Shown piece after piece: positions 14,689-21,843 of a stretch of 64,000 nt of DNA. The notes beneath the pieces were generated by a model that worked only from the letters and a program-made list of their open reading frames with translations, ran no database searches and was not told the origin of the DNA. The position numbers and the translations under genes are program-made. Position 1 is the first letter of the stretch, and each line of letters starts with the position of its first letter. The DNA comes from Tenggerimyces flavus (GTDB taxonomy: Bacteria > Actinomycetota > Actinomycetes > Propionibacteriales > Actinopolymorphaceae): assembly GCF_016907715.1 (NCBI RefSeq), contig NZ_JAFBCM010000001.1, forward strand, positions 5,828,001 through 5,892,000, in the 5' to 3' direction.

Positions 14689-15066
14689 GGCGGTAACCTC
14701 TCCCTTGTCTGGCCCCGCTCTTCGGCTTCGCGGTCGTAGAGGGCGGGGCTGGTTCATGTCTGCCGTGCGCGCGCCCGACTCGAACGGGCTGCTCCTGCCT
14801 TGCTCCGGCTCGTCGCCGTGGCATCAGAGGCGCGCAGTGGGATCTCGCCTCCCTGTAGGCGACTCGTTCACATCGGTCTCACCTGCTCTCCACTCACAGC
14901 GGGTTCGTGATCCGCGTGCTCGCCGAGGCCTCGAACCTCGGTGGCTGCCGGTCGAGCGGTGCTACTGGCGGGGGCCGGTCCGGACCTTTCGGTCACCTCT
15001 CGAACCGACCCCCGGTCTGGTGATCCGCGCGGGCGAGGAGGGGGGCTCGACCCGCCCGCGCGGAAG
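14689..15066. promoter_or_regulatory. Non-coding 378-bp control region of the leftward phage operon
   Basis: No convincing gene on either strand. It separates the 14497-14688 gene and the leftward operon from the zinc-ribbon gene. It holds several GC-rich hairpins: CCGAGG/CCTCGG at about 14922-14940, CCGCGCGGGCG/CGCCCGCGCGG at 15025-15063 (see terminator) and a T-arm-like hairpin at 14773-14789. The early promoter for the leftward operon should lie here, but I cannot name a -35/-10 pair with confidence. Confidence 0.5.
15025..15063 (-). terminator. Strong hairpin terminator after the zinc-ribbon gene
   Basis: A perfect 11-bp stem (CCGCGCGGGCG at 15025-15035 with CGCCCGCGCGG at 15053-15063) and a 17-nt loop begin three bases past the stop of the leftward gene at 15067. 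No U-tract follows, as is common in high-GC actinomycetes. It would separate the Xis-like/zinc-ribbon transcript from the long early operon. Confidence 0.6.
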
Positions 15067-15213
15067 TCAGCGGCGGGACGACTTGCACTTGATGCACGTC
15101 CACTGCTTGGCCTCTTTGAAATAGACCCAGGAGTGCGAGCCGCCCTGCGGGCAGTCGCCGCACGACAGTGCGAGCTGCCACAGCCGGCCCTGCGAGGTGA
15201 GCGGCGCGGACAT
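15067..15213 (-). CDS. Small zinc-ribbon phage protein, 48 aa
   Basis: ATG at 15213 overlaps the Xis-like stop (TGATG). Two CxxC pairs (CGDC at 18-21 and CIKC at 40-43, with QWT between) form a zinc ribbon, and the C-terminus is basic (KSSRR). Probably DNA binding. Co-transcribed with the AlpA/Xis-like gene. Confidence 0.65.
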   Translation of the reverse strand: MSAPLTSQGRLWQLALSCGDCPQGGSHSWVYFKEAKQWTCIKCKSSRR

Positions 15214-15449
15214 CAGGCCGACGCCTTGGTCTGGGTGGCGTGCCGGGCGGCGATGAACGCCTCGACCTCGGACCGCTTCCACCGCAGGCCGGTGGCGTCG
15301 CTACCGAGCCGGAAGCCCAGCGGAAAGCCGGGCGGGGCGGTGCCCTTGTAGCGCCAGCTGTGGATCGTGCCCGCGGCGACACCGATCATCTCGGCGACCG
15401 TCCCGATCCGGAGCAACTCGTCCTTCATGGCGCCTATCGTGATGCTCAT
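15213..15449 (-). CDS. Excisionase/AlpA-like helix-turn-helix protein
   Basis: 78 residues. LRIGTVAEMIGVAAGTIHSWRYKG is the MerR-type winged-helix core typical of excisionases and AlpA regulators, and FRLGSDATGLRWKRSEVEAFIA is the wing and closing helix. It lies divergently from the HTH repressor and close to the integrase, the expected place for a recombination directionality factor. ATG at 15449 is used; an internal ATG at 15428 is an alternative and would give a shorter N-terminus. A TTGACA box lies at 15459-15464 on the minus strand just upstream. Confidence 0.8.
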   Translation of the reverse strand: MSITIGAMKDELLRIGTVAEMIGVAAGTIHSWRYKGTAPPGFPLGFRLGSDATGLRWKRSEVEAFIAARHATQTKASA

Positions 15450-15605
15450 CTATGCACATGTCAAGACGCCTAGTAACGACTAGAGACTTGTAGTGTCACA
15501 AAGTCAACGCTCTGTAGCTGGGTCAGCACGGCCTGTCTATAGATAGGTCTAGATAGGTATGGCTAGCTGTAGACCTCTACCGATTTCACGTGTCACGATT
15601 TCGTC
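15450..15605. promoter_or_regulatory. Divergent lysogeny control region with repeated operator-like motifs
   Basis: AT-rich relative to its surroundings. It contains CTAGT-aacg-ACTAG (15470-15483), AGACGCCT (15464-15471), CTAGAGACTTGTAG (15480-15493) and two overlapping direct copies of a CTATAGATAGG-like unit (about 15535-15560). The AGACGCCT and CTAGAGAC-TAG motifs recur in the same order beside the integrase stop and rnpB (17729-17774). They could be repressor operators or Int/Xis arm sites. Confidence 0.55.
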
Positions 15606-15995
15606 ATGGACTGGGAGCGACTCGGGCGGTTCGCGAAGGACCGCCGACTGGAGCTCGCGCGTACCCAAGGAGAGGTCGCGCAGCTCGGCGGACTCGGCTC
15701 CCTTGGCACGATCCGGCGAATCGAGAGCGGCAAGAGCGTGAAGGAGCTCAGCCTGGCAAAGCTGGACCACGGTCTCGACTGGCGGCCGGGGTCGGCCGCG
15801 CGTGTCCTCGCTGGCGGGTACCCAGAAGACGCGGTCGACAGCCAGCCCTCCGCGCCGCGCCCACCCACGCGCGTCGAGGCCGCCGAGCACGTGCGGCGCC
15901 TTCGCGGCGACGAGGCCGCCGACGCGCTCGCACAGCTCGCCGAGCCCTGGTTCTGGATCGAGTACGGCAGGTTCGTCGCCGACGACCAACCCTGA
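15606..15995 (+). CDS. HTH (XRE-type) phage repressor
   Basis: 129 residues. WERLGRFAKDRRLELARTQGEVAQLGGLGSLGTIRRIESGKS (first 50 residues) is a Cro/CI-type helix-turn-helix of the kind found in short actinophage immunity repressors. The C-terminal half (VEAAEHVRRLRGDEAADALAQL) is probably a dimerisation helix. No S24 peptidase domain is present, so it is not a LexA-cleaved repressor. It is divergent from the Xis-like gene and precedes the integrase, matching an immunity-repressor position. ATG at 15606, six bases after a TTTCGTC stretch. Confidence 0.75.
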   Translation: MDWERLGRFAKDRRLELARTQGEVAQLGGLGSLGTIRRIESGKSVKELSLAKLDHGLDWRPGSAARVLAGGYPEDAVDSQPSAPRPPTRVEAAEHVRRLRGDEAADALAQLAEPWFWIEYGRFVADDQP

Positions 15996-16229
15996 GATTG
16001 GCAACAAAGAGTAGCGATCATGCTGTCTGAAACGGCATTCCGGCTACGCTACGAAGTAGTTATCACGAATTGGCCTGAAAGCGCTTACGTCCTGATGTGC
16101 ACAGCGTTGACTAAGCACAGACAGTTACCGAATGGACGTCACCCCCGCGGATCAACTTCCGCCGCCAAGCTTCCGTATCTCCGCAGAGGCGACGCCAAGA
16201 ATCATCAACGATTGGGGGGAGTTCTGGTC

Positions 16230-16463
16230 ATGCGTAGCATCCTGCTTGGAATTGGAGCGGTGCTAGCACTGTGGGGGGCGGCAGTGGCTATCTACTCAGC
16301 TGGATGGGCTCGCGACGAAGCGCTCTGGCGGGGATGGGGAATGTTCCTGCTGGGCTCGATTGCGGTCGTCCAACTCCAGATGAACTGGGTAGAGCAGCGC
16401 CGGGCGCGGCGCGCAGCGGAAGTCACGAGACAGCTCCTGCGACCACCGCACCGAACGAAGTAG
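16230..16463 (+). CDS. Small two-TM membrane protein next to integrase
   Basis: 77 residues. ATG at 16230 is preceded by GGGGGGAG, a good ribosome-binding site; the longer upstream frame lacks one. Two hydrophobic helices (residues 3-22 and 37-51) and a basic C-terminal tail. It lies between repressor and integrase in a lysogenically expressed position, so superinfection exclusion is possible. No family recognised. The 234 bases before it contain no gene, only a TTGACT box near 16107. Confidence 0.6.
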   Translation: MRSILLGIGAVLALWGAAVAIYSAGWARDEALWRGWGMFLLGSIAVVQLQMNWVEQRRARRAAEVTRQLLRPPHRTK

Positions 16464-16516
16464 CGAAGGGGCGGGTACGGATCCGGGCCGTACCATCCTT
16501 CGCCAGGAGGCACGAC

Positions 16517-17731
16517 ATGGCACGAGTGAAAGACCTCTGGTTCAACGCCCGCTCTGACTCGAACGGCGAGCGCGTCCCGACGAAGCGGCACGGTCGCGGC
16601 AAGCGCTGGCTGGTCGAGTACCGCGACCCGGTCGGTAAGCTGCGCACGGAGGCGTTCAACCGCAAACCCGACGCCGAGCGCCGGCTCGTCGACATCAGCG
16701 CCGACGTCCAGCGCGGGGAGTACATCGACCCCCGGCGCGGACAGACCGCGTTCCGGGAGCTCGCGAAGTCCTGGCTCGAGGGTGAGGCTGTCGCGCCGTC
16801 GTCCGCGGCCTCGTTCCGCCACAAGATCGAGCGACTCAACGAGACCTTCGGCGACTACCCGGTCGGCGAGATCCTGCCGTCCAAGTGCCGGCAGTGGCGC
16901 AAGGCTCGCGCCGAGCTGGTCGCGCCCGGCACGTTGAACCTCGAGCTGTGGCTGCTGACTGCAATCCTCGACCTCGCCGTCGAGGACGACATGATCCGGA
17001 AGAACCCAGCCGCCAAGCTCGAGCGGCTCGCCAAGTCGTACACCTTCGCCCTGTGGGACCTCCCGACCATCACAAGGATCCTCGACCACGTGCGAGCCAA
17101 CGCCCCGAACTACGCGCCCGTCGGCGAGCTCGCGTACGGCGCCGGCCTGCGCCGGTCGGAGGGCTTCGGGATCGGCGTCGATGACATCGACTTCCTTCGC
17201 CGCGAGGTCCACGTCCGCCAGCAGCTGCTCCGGATCAACGGCGTGGGCTTCGTCTTCGCCCCACCCAAGCGCAACTCGGTCGGCACGGTGCCAGTCCCGC
17301 AGGAGCTGCTCGACCGGCTCGCCGCCCGCCTCGCGACGTTCGAGCCGAGGGAGGTCACGCTGCCGTACGTCGGCAAGGGCATCAAGGCCGGCCAGACCCG
17401 TACGGTGCGGCTGCTCGTCGCCGGTCGTCGCGGCGCGCTCGCGCGAACGGAGTCCTGGACCACGGCATGGAACGCGTCGCTCAAGGCGAACGGGATCACG
17501 CCGAGCGGGCACAAGACCGGAGTGCACATCCTGCGGCACGCCTACGCGTCCTACCTGATCGCGATGGGGCTGCCGATGACCGTCGTCCAGGTGCGGTTGC
17601 GGCACGCGCGGCTCGCCGAGACCTACGAGACGTACGCTCATCTGACGTTCGAGGAGCAGATCGAGGACGCGATCGCGAGGGTGTTCCGTTCCGCGCCTGT
17701 TCCGCCCCGTTCCGTTTCTGCTACGTCATAG
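16517..17731 (+). CDS. int: Phage tyrosine integrase
   Basis: 404 residues. ATG at 16517 follows AGGAGG at 16505-16510. The order is N-terminal arm-binding strands (LWFNARSD), a core-binding SAM-like domain (residues 75-170), then the catalytic domain with GAGLRRSEGF (R212), HILRHAY (H337, R340), LRHARL (H363) and nucleophile Y373 in ETYETYAHL. This is the full R-H-R-H-Y set of tyrosine recombinases. It ends 84 bases before the rnpB 3' end, so attachment is expected in between. Codon use matches the phage genes. Confidence 0.92.
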   Translation: MARVKDLWFNARSDSNGERVPTKRHGRGKRWLVEYRDPVGKLRTEAFNRKPDAERRLVDISADVQRGEYIDPRRGQTAFRELAKSWLEGEAVAPSSAASFRHKIERLNETFGDYPVGEILPSKCRQWRKARAELVAPGTLNLELWLLTAILDLAVEDDMIRKNPAAKLERLAKSYTFALWDLPTITRILDHVRANAPNYAPVGELAYGAGLRRSEGFGIGVDDIDFLRREVHVRQQLLRINGVGFVFAPPKRNSVGTVPVPQELLDRLAARLATFEPREVTLPYVGKGIKAGQTRTVRLLVAGRRGALARTESWTTAWNASLKANGITPSGHKTGVHILRHAYASYLIAMGLPMTVVQVRLRHARLAETYETYAHLTFEEQIEDAIARVFRSAPVPPRSVSATS

Positions 17732-17814
17732 ACGCCTGAACAGACCCATTGACACCTAGAGACATCTATAGATATCATCGCAGGTGTTGGCGGCAGTCGG
17801 GCCGCTGACCAGGG
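17732..17814. other. Probable prophage attachment region (attR/attL side) next to rnpB
   Basis: The 83 bases between the integrase stop and the rnpB 3' end contain AGACGCCT, CTAGAGACATCTATAG (17756-17771) and an rnpB-side hairpin GCGGC/GCCGC at about 17791-17806. The core cannot be fixed because the other prophage end is outside the window. Confidence 0.45.
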
Positions 17815-18211
17815 GGTGTGTGGACGAGCCGGCCTGTAAGCCGGATCCTGTCGAGGGCGGTCATCCCTCTCGGGCTGCCGTTGCCGACAGCCTCTAGCGG
17901 CCTACCCGCAGGCTCGGGCGGGCAGCCCTCGAACGCCTGCGCGGACCTTGCGGCCCTTCTTGGCCTTGCTCCGGGTGGGGTTTACCGAGCCGCCTGAGTC
18001 ACCTCAGGCGCTGGTGGTCTCTTACACCACCGTTTCACCCTTACCCGCACCCTCGCACCGAAGCGCGAGGGCCGCTGGCGGTTTGCTTTCTGTGGCACTG
18101 TCCCGCGGGTCGCCCCGGGTGGGCGTTACCCACCACCCTGCCCTTCGGAGTCCGGACTTTCCTCGGCGGAGCACCGAAGTGCCCCGACGCGACCGCCCGG
18201 CCGACTCGTCC
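17815..18211 (-). ncRNA. rnpB: RNase P RNA (bacterial type A)
   Basis: The minus strand reads GGACGAGTCGGCCGGGCGG at the 5' end and GGCCGGCTCGTCC at the 3' end, which pair to form P1. Conserved RNase P landmarks are present: GAGGAAAGTCCGGACTCC after the 5' P2/P3 part, GGGCAGGGTG, GGTAAGGGTGAAACGGTG, AGAGACCACC and GACAGGATCCGGCTTACAGG near the 3' end. It is the catalytic RNA for tRNA 5' maturation. Both ends are estimated from pairing, to within a few bases. The prophage integrase lies immediately beyond the 3' end. Confidence 0.95.
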
Positions 18212-18222
18212 AACGCGCAAGT

Positions 18223-18245
18223 CTAGGGCAGGACGAAGCGCAGCG
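18223..18245. repeat. 23-bp direct repeat, copy 1 (matches the 3' end of the RNB gene)
   Basis: CTAGGGCAGGACGAAGCGCAGCG occurs here and, identically, at 18661-18683 (position 1 aligned with the stop codon of the RNB gene). The two copies are 438 bases apart. Copy 2 encodes the final residues LRFVLP-stop of the exoribonuclease. Copy 1 keeps the same reading on the minus strand but belongs to no complete gene. Confidence 0.85.
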
Positions 18246-18660
18246 CGCGTGCGCGCGGCGCATCCGCGCCCGTCTGGGCGTGGTACAGGAGGAACTCATA
18301 TTGGTCATATGGGTGACGAACTGAACCGCGGCCAGGCGGACTCTGCTGCCTTCTGGGGGTGTCGCGCGCACTGCGATGTTTGGCAGACACGGCCTGACCT
18401 CGGGATTTCAGCTGTTGGTGGGCGACATTGGCCTGTGAAGGACAGAAGTGCCTGTCCTGCTGGGGCGACATGGGTGGCGACGTCTCGAGTGATCCGAGCG
18501 GGAAGGCACTCCGTAGGTGAAGCGTCGTGGTCGCGTTACCCGGCCAGTGGCCGCTCTACCTGGCGTCCACCCCACGTAAAGCGGCAAATGACCATGTTTA
18601 CATGATCATTGGCCCCAGGCCGGGGGCGGTCCGGGCCGACGGTCGGACGAAAGAACGAGG
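18246..18660. other. 415-bp segment without a supported gene between the 23-bp repeats
   Basis: Short open frames exist on both strands but none has a convincing start or domain. The right half (18531-18666) is copy A of a dispersed repeat. The left part has an imperfect ATATTGGTCATATGGGTGACG palindrome-like stretch (about 18298-18318) and CAGGAGGAACTC. It could be the remains of a small integrated element. Confidence 0.5.
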
Positions 18661-18666
18661 CTAGGG
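18531..18666. repeat. Dispersed intergenic repeat, copy A (136 bp)
   Basis: Shares a continuous alignable stretch with 62437-62576: TTACCCGGCCAGTG, CTCTACCTGGCGTCCACCCC, ACGTAAAGCGG, the 32-bp palindrome at 18583-18614, and CGGACGAAAGA-CGAGGCTAGGG at the right end. The right end touches the stop codon of the RNB gene. Confidence 0.85.
18583..18614. terminator. 32-bp palindrome within repeat copy A, probable terminator of the RNB gene
   Basis: GGCAAATGACCATGT-tt-ACATGATCATTGGCC is a 15-bp stem with two mismatches, about 47 bases past the RNB gene stop (leftward transcription). The homologous hairpin in copy B is better paired. Confidence 0.55.
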
Positions 18667-20085
18667 CAGGACGAAGCGCAGCGAACGTTTCGCCACGTTC
18701 GCCTCCTCCAGCCGCACCGTGACGCGTTCGCCCAACGGCAGCGACGTTCCCACCAGCGTGCCCTCCACCGCGGGCGACTGCAGCTGGACGTGGCCGCGCG
18801 AGCCGTCCTTCTCCACATCGACTACCACGCCGTCGAACGTCGCGCCCTCGTGCCCCTTCAGCAGCTCCGCCTCGACCAGGTCGAGCACCATCCGCTCGTA
18901 CTTGTGCGAACGGCCGTCCGCCTCGTTCATCTCCTTCGGCACCGTCTCCAACGCCGCGCGTACCCACTCCGGCACCGCGGCGCCGCCGGACAGCGCGACG
19001 CAGGTCTCCAGCGCGTACCGGTCCACCAGTCGCCGCAACGGCGCCGTCACGTGTGAGTACTCCGACGCCAGCGCCGCGTGCAGCGGCTGGTCCGGCAGGT
19101 CGCCCGCGAACGACGTGTAGCCCGCGCCGCGCAGCAGCACCGTCGACGACGTCAGCAGTGCCGCGTGCGCCGGCTCCTTCGGGTCCAGCGTGCGGATGAA
19201 CGCCGCGTACGTCGTCCCGTCGGGCCACGGGACCCGCAACGCCTTGGCGGTACGCCGCAGCCGCTCGAGGTCGCGCGGATCGGCCGGCGGCAACGTCCGC
19301 AGAACGCCGATCTTCCCGGACAGCATCAGCTCCGCGGCGGCCATGCCCGTCATCAACGACACCTGGGCGTTCCAGCCCTCGACGAGCAGGGGCGCCCGAT
19401 ACCGCAGCGTCCAGTCGTCACCGGACTCCACGACCTCCTGGTCCGGGATCGGCAGCGTCACACCGCCGCGGACCCGCTCACGTTCCTCGCGCAGCAAGCC
19501 GAACTCGCGCAGCAGCACCAACGGTTCCTCCGCCGTGCCGTTGTCAAGCGACGCTTGCACCGAGGCGTAGTCGAGCCGCGCGCGGCTGCGCACCAACGCC
19601 CGCGAGCACTCGACGGCCACGCCCTCGCCGGCCGAGTCGACCCGCATCGTCCACAGGATCGCCGGCCGGTCACCGTCGGGGAGCAGCGAGGCCGCGCCCT
19701 CGGACAGCGTCGGCGGGTGCAGCGGCGTACGCACGTCCGGCCCGTACATCGTCACGCCGCGCCGGTGCGCCTCGAGGTCGATCGCCCCACCGGGACGTAC
19801 AAACGTGGCCACGTCGGCGATCGCGTAGTGCACACGGAAACCCGTGCCGTCGCGCTCGATGAACAGAGCCTGGTCAAGGTCCATCGAGCCCGGCGGGTCG
19901 ATCGTCACGAACGCGAGGTCGGTCCGGTCGGTACGGGGTCCGTCGCCGGCGCTGGCCGCGGCCGCCTCGGCAAGGACCTCGGGCGGGAACTCCGGAGCGA
20001 TGTCGAGCTCCTCGCGGATCCGCGCCAACCCGGCCCGGACCTCGCCTCCATCGGCAGCGGCAAGGCGAATCTGGCGTCTAGGCAT
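18661..20085 (-). CDS. RNB-domain 3'-5' exoribonuclease (RNase II/R family)
   Basis: 474 residues, the usual length of the actinobacterial stand-alone RNB proteins. The catalytic signature TIDPPGSMDLDQA lies at 61-73, with D63, D69 and D71 of the four metal-binding aspartates, and the SHVTAPLRRLVDRYA motif contains the RNA-end binding arginines. A C-terminal beta domain (EGTLVGTSLPLGERVTVRLEEANV) looks S1-like. No N-terminal cold-shock domain is present. It should degrade single-stranded RNA hydrolytically to short oligonucleotides. The last codons LRFVLP form copy 2 of the 23-bp repeat (18661-18683). Confidence 0.9.
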   Translation of the reverse strand: MPRRQIRLAAADGGEVRAGLARIREELDIAPEFPPEVLAEAAAASAGDGPRTDRTDLAFVTIDPPGSMDLDQALFIERDGTGFRVHYAIADVATFVRPGGAIDLEAHRRGVTMYGPDVRTPLHPPTLSEGAASLLPDGDRPAILWTMRVDSAGEGVAVECSRALVRSRARLDYASVQASLDNGTAEEPLVLLREFGLLREERERVRGGVTLPIPDQEVVESGDDWTLRYRAPLLVEGWNAQVSLMTGMAAAELMLSGKIGVLRTLPPADPRDLERLRRTAKALRVPWPDGTTYAAFIRTLDPKEPAHAALLTSSTVLLRGAGYTSFAGDLPDQPLHAALASEYSHVTAPLRRLVDRYALETCVALSGGAAVPEWVRAALETVPKEMNEADGRSHKYERMVLDLVEAELLKGHEGATFDGVVVDVEKDGSRGHVQLQSPAVEGTLVGTSLPLGERVTVRLEEANVAKRSLRFVLP

Positions 20086-20106
20086 GAAGGGCAGCCTAGG
20101 TGCTGG

Positions 20107-20724
20107 TTAGTTGGTCTTGACCCAGTCCGCGCAGCCGGACGTCTCGAACGCCTCGTCCGACTTCTTGATCGTGACGGTCTGCGGGCCTTCGCCGAGCTGG
20201 TTCGCGATGATCGAGTCCAGGTCGCCGTCGGTGGACTTCAGCCTTGCCCAGTAGCAGATTCCGGCGCCGTCGATGGAGGGCCGCGACTTGTACCGGCCCG
20301 GCTCGATGTCCTCGCCGACGACGTACGTGCCGTCGCCGGCGAACGAGGTCACCGTCTGCTCGGCGGGCTCGACCGCCTTCGGCGGCGCGGCCGGCCTGAC
20401 GGTGACGGTCACCGTGGGGCCTGGGACTTCGACGGTCTTCGTCGGCCCGGGCACCTCGACGGTCTCGGTAGGTCCGGGCACCTCGACCTCGACGGTCTCG
20501 ACGGGCGCGGGGTTGGCCGCCGCGGTCGTGGTCGGCGAGCCGCCCGCGGCGGAGCCGACGATCAGGCCGATGAGCAGGGACGCAACGATGCCGACGATCC
20601 ACGGCCAGGTGGGCGGACGCTTCGCCGTACGCGGTGGACGGGGCGGCGGTGGTGGCGCGGGCGGTTGCGTGTTGCCCGTCCACCAGGGCCGCTGCTCGGA
20701 TGGGTAAAGATCTGGTTGGGACAT
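20107..20724 (-). CDS. Membrane-anchored protein with tandem VPGPT repeats
   Basis: 205 residues. A cytoplasmic proline-rich N-terminus (TQPPAPPPPPRPPR) is followed by a transmembrane helix (residues 42-59). An extracytoplasmic spacer with four repeats of the form VEVPGPTxTV and a C-terminal globular domain (GDGTYVVGEDIEPGRY...CYWARLKS) complete it. That domain is common in actinomycete secreted proteins, but I cannot name it. The repeat spacer probably spans the cell wall. ATG at 20724 follows GGGGGAGG on the minus strand, a good ribosome-binding site. Confidence 0.8.
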   Translation of the reverse strand: MSQPDLYPSEQRPWWTGNTQPPAPPPPPRPPRTAKRPPTWPWIVGIVASLLIGLIVGSAAGGSPTTTAAANPAPVETVEVEVPGPTETVEVPGPTKTVEVPGPTVTVTVRPAAPPKAVEPAEQTVTSFAGDGTYVVGEDIEPGRYKSRPSIDGAGICYWARLKSTDGDLDSIIANQLGEGPQTVTIKKSDEAFETSGCADWVKTN

Positions 20725-21074
20725 GCTGAGGGTTCCTCCCCCTGGATGTGGTGCCGCGGTCTGCCTCAGGGCACGACCGCACCCCCGCCGGCTCGCGCAC
20801 GCATCAGGTGCGCGCGTTGGCGTTCTGCACGGTGGAATTCACGAATCGACCGAGGACACCTCTGCACCGCTTGCCTTCGCTCCGGTGGGAGGTGCAGGCG
20901 GATGCTGGCGTTGCTGAGCCGTTGAGGTCCCTTCCCCATTCCCGCTGACAACGTTCTCACCGCGATCGCCGTTGCGTGACGGTTGTAGGGAAGTTCCAGG
21001 TCCTGTTGGCAGATCAGCGCTGATTTACGGGCTGGAACGGCCTTGTCGGTGGGTGGGTCTAGCGTCTGATCTCG
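20725..21074. other. 350-bp intergenic gap, no gene seen
   Basis: Short frames on both strands lack starts with ribosome-binding sites or recognisable domains. It lies between two divergent genes and must hold both promoters. No strong palindrome stands out. Confidence 0.5.
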
Positions 21075-21731
21075 ATGACAGAGCAGGGATTTCTCGAGAC
21101 GACAAGGACCGCCTATGACACGTTCGCTGAGGAGTACGCGAGGGACGAGCGGAACGACTATGGCCCGCTTCCGTTCGAGCGGGCGATGCTCGGTGCGTTC
21201 GCGGAGTACGCGCGCGCCTCCGCTGGCGGATTGCCGGTGGCCGACCTGGGGTGTGGCCCCGGCAAGGTGACGTCCTTCCTGCACGGGCTGGGCGTGGACG
21301 TCTTCGGCATCGACCTGTCACCGGAGATGATCGCGCTTGCACGGAAGGAGAATCCCGGCCTGCGCTTCGACGTGGGTTCGATGACCGCGCTCGATCTGCC
21401 GCCGGCGTCGGTGAGTGGGATCGTGGCGTCGTACTCGATCATCCATGTGCCGGACGAGGCGTTGCCGTCGCTGTTCGATGGATTCGCTCGAGTGCTCGCG
21501 CCGGGTGGTGAGGTGCTGGTCGTATTCTTCACCGGAGACGAGCGGATGCGGCGAACGGAAGCGTTCGGGTACGAGGTGGCGCTGGACTACCACCTCCGCC
21601 CCGCCGACCGCGTCGCCGAAGCCATGCGCGCAGCCGGCTTGGTCGAACGTGCCCGCCTCCTCCGCGGCCCAGAGCCCCACGAGCTCCTCCCCCGCGCCTT
21701 CCTCTTCGCCAGCAAACCCCGCGAGGCGTGA
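21075..21731 (+). CDS. Class I SAM-dependent methyltransferase
   Basis: 218 residues with the glycine-rich motif I VADLGCGPGKVTSFL (about residue 55), acidic post-I IDLSPEMI and motif IV-VI elements (SYSIIHVPDEALP, LAPGGEVLVVFF), a Methyltransf_11/25-type fold. The substrate is unknown. ATG at 21075 without a strong ribosome-binding site. Confidence 0.8.
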   Translation: MTEQGFLETTRTAYDTFAEEYARDERNDYGPLPFERAMLGAFAEYARASAGGLPVADLGCGPGKVTSFLHGLGVDVFGIDLSPEMIALARKENPGLRFDVGSMTALDLPPASVSGIVASYSIIHVPDEALPSLFDGFARVLAPGGEVLVVFFTGDERMRRTEAFGYEVALDYHLRPADRVAEAMRAAGLVERARLLRGPEPHELLPRAFLFASKPREA

Positions 21732-21843
21732 GAGGGTCGGTGCGTGCGGTGGATCGGCGACGTACATCACCGCGAGACCCACATGAGTGATCATGACAAG
21801 CGAGCCTAGGCGCGCACACACCCAGCAGGCTTATCCGAACTTG

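Noticed and set aside
14766-14836. tRNA-like sequence on the minus strand (perfect 7-bp acceptor, 5-bp T-stem and TTCGAGT loop)
   Set aside because: No D-arm can be drawn and the would-be anticodon loop GGAGCAA lacks U33, with only three stem pairs. It does not fold as a tRNA, so I list it only as a hairpin of the control region.
1-17800. Transposase or IS element in the prophage
   Set aside because: No transposase-like protein or paired terminal inverted repeats were recognised in the visible part.
18249-18605. Plus-strand 118-codon frame ending in repeat A
   Set aside because: The frame runs into the dispersed repeat, and a similar ending (STWRPPHVKR) occurs in a frame through repeat B, so the ending is the repeat itself, not a gene.
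19078-20925. Long plus-strand frame opposite the RNB gene
   Set aside because: Low-complexity arginine-rich shadow of the minus-strand exoribonuclease and the VPGPT-repeat gene.
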